6,007 nt of DNA from Planctomycetota bacterium. Lineage in GTDB: Bacteria; Planctomycetota; Planctomycetia; Planctomycetales; Planctomycetaceae. The stretch covers positions 1 to 6,007 of the forward strand of contig JAJRTM010000523.1 of assembly GCA_024278285.1 (NCBI GenBank), read 5' to 3'. A program made the position numbers and the translations under genes. This document shows, piece after piece, positions 5,517 through 6,007 of this stretch. The notes below the pieces were generated by a model. That model had not been told where the DNA came from. It worked only from the letters and a program-made list of their open reading frames with translations, and ran no database searches. The stretch's first letter is position 1. The number at the start of each line of letters is the position of its first letter.

Positions 5517-6007
5517 ATGAGCGAACATGTTGAAATTGATGGCGTGACACTGCATCTGGCACGGCCGGATTTAAGTGAGAGCCCTTGGATTGGACAAACC
5601 GAAGTCCTCAAACAGGTTCTCGCCTGTTGGCTGGTCATTGATGAGCGAGACTTGGCTTTAACGCCCCGCTTAATTGGAATGCCGGGAATTGGAAAAACGA
5701 CTCTGGCGCTTGCCGCCGCTCGCGAGCGGCAACAATCTGCTTACATCTATCAATGCACCGCAGATACCCGACCGGAAGATTTATTGGTTACGCCGGTTCT
5801 GGGGGAACGGGGAACGATTCAGTATCACGCCTCGCCGTTGGTTTCTGCAATGCTCACCGGCAGTATTTGCGTGTTGGATGAAGGGAATCGCATGAACGAA
5901 AAATCGTGGGCCTCGTTGGCACCGCTGCTCGATCACCGTCGGTATGTCGAATCGATCGTAGCGGGCATCACGATCAAGGCGTCTCCCGATTTTCGATGTG
6001 CAGTCAC
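5517..6007 (+). CDS. MoxR/AAA_5-type AAA+ ATPase, N-terminal part (3' end outside window)
   Basis: The frame is open from ATG 5517 to the window edge (163 codons plus two bases). A TAG at 5505-5507 closes the frame upstream, leaving only ATG 5517 or TTG 5511 as starts; the ribosome binding site is weak. After a short N-terminal segment with [17 protein letters not shown] (24-40, the lid-like 'IGQ..vl' opening of MoxR proteins), Walker A is G54-M-P-G-I-G-K60-T61. [13 protein letters not shown] (78-90) and [18 protein letters not shown] (96-113) match the MoxR/AAA_5 region before Walker B, which is [10 protein letters not shown] (117-126; D121, E122). [15 protein letters not shown] (129-143) follows, and the sequence ends at CAV(T), just where sensor 1 begins. 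MoxR ATPases act as chaperone-like motors, usually with VWA-domain partners; whether one follows cannot be seen here. The gene runs divergently from the other three. Confidence 0.93.
   Translation, partial: MSEHVEIDGVTLHLARPDLSESPWIGQTEVLKQVLACWLVIDERDLALTPRLIGMPGIGKTTLALAAARERQQSAYIYQCTADTRPEDLLVTPVLGERGTIQYHASPLVSAMLTGSICVLDEGNRMNEKSWASLAPLLDHRRYVESIVAGITIKASPDFRCAV

Overview
The window looks like planctomycete chromosome, or a close PVC-superphylum relative. The evidence is a very long secreted protein of the planctomycete 'membrane-bound dehydrogenase + HEAT + CxxCH heme' type, an SGNH-fold secreted protein whose C-terminal block I recognise from planctomycete proteins, a GxxExxY protein, and intergenic spacers rich in CACGGAT and CACGAAAGGCACGAAA words. 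I cannot assign a genus.

Layout. Positions 1-3108 (minus) hold a secreted PVC-type cytochrome-c-like protein; its 3' end lies beyond the left edge. Positions 3223-3832 hold a small cassette: a GxxExxY gene (minus, 3293-3679, TTG start) between direct and inverted copies of an ACCACGAAAGGCACGAAAG-type repeat. Positions 3890-4879 (minus, GTG start) hold a secreted SGNH-like protein. Positions 4880-5516 are a 637-base divergent spacer that contains a 350-bp MITE-like element (5071-5420) with about 55-bp imperfect terminal inverted repeats and a perfect 10-bp flanking direct repeat. Positions 5517-6007 (plus) are the N-terminal part of a MoxR/AAA_5-type AAA+ ATPase that continues past the right edge.

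How the genes relate. The SGNH-like gene and the PVC-type heme protein are co-oriented, both carry signal peptides, and may form one envelope or extracellular degradation unit into which the GxxExxY cassette has been inserted; this is inference. The AAA+ ATPase is divergently transcribed and functionally separate as far as can be seen.

Most notable observations: (1) the 350-bp element with TIRs and an apparent target-site duplication; (2) the GxxExxY reading frame has a +/-1 shift near its 3' end: adding one base near position 3349 restores a canonical NFGHSPKxEYERIVR-like C-terminus and an earlier stop; (3) the SGNH-like protein lacks Ser at the usual nucleophile position and Asp in the usual DxxH block. 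No complete new defence or mobile system was found. The strongest candidate for something undescribed is the non-autonomous repeat element and its possible link to the GxxExxY cassette.
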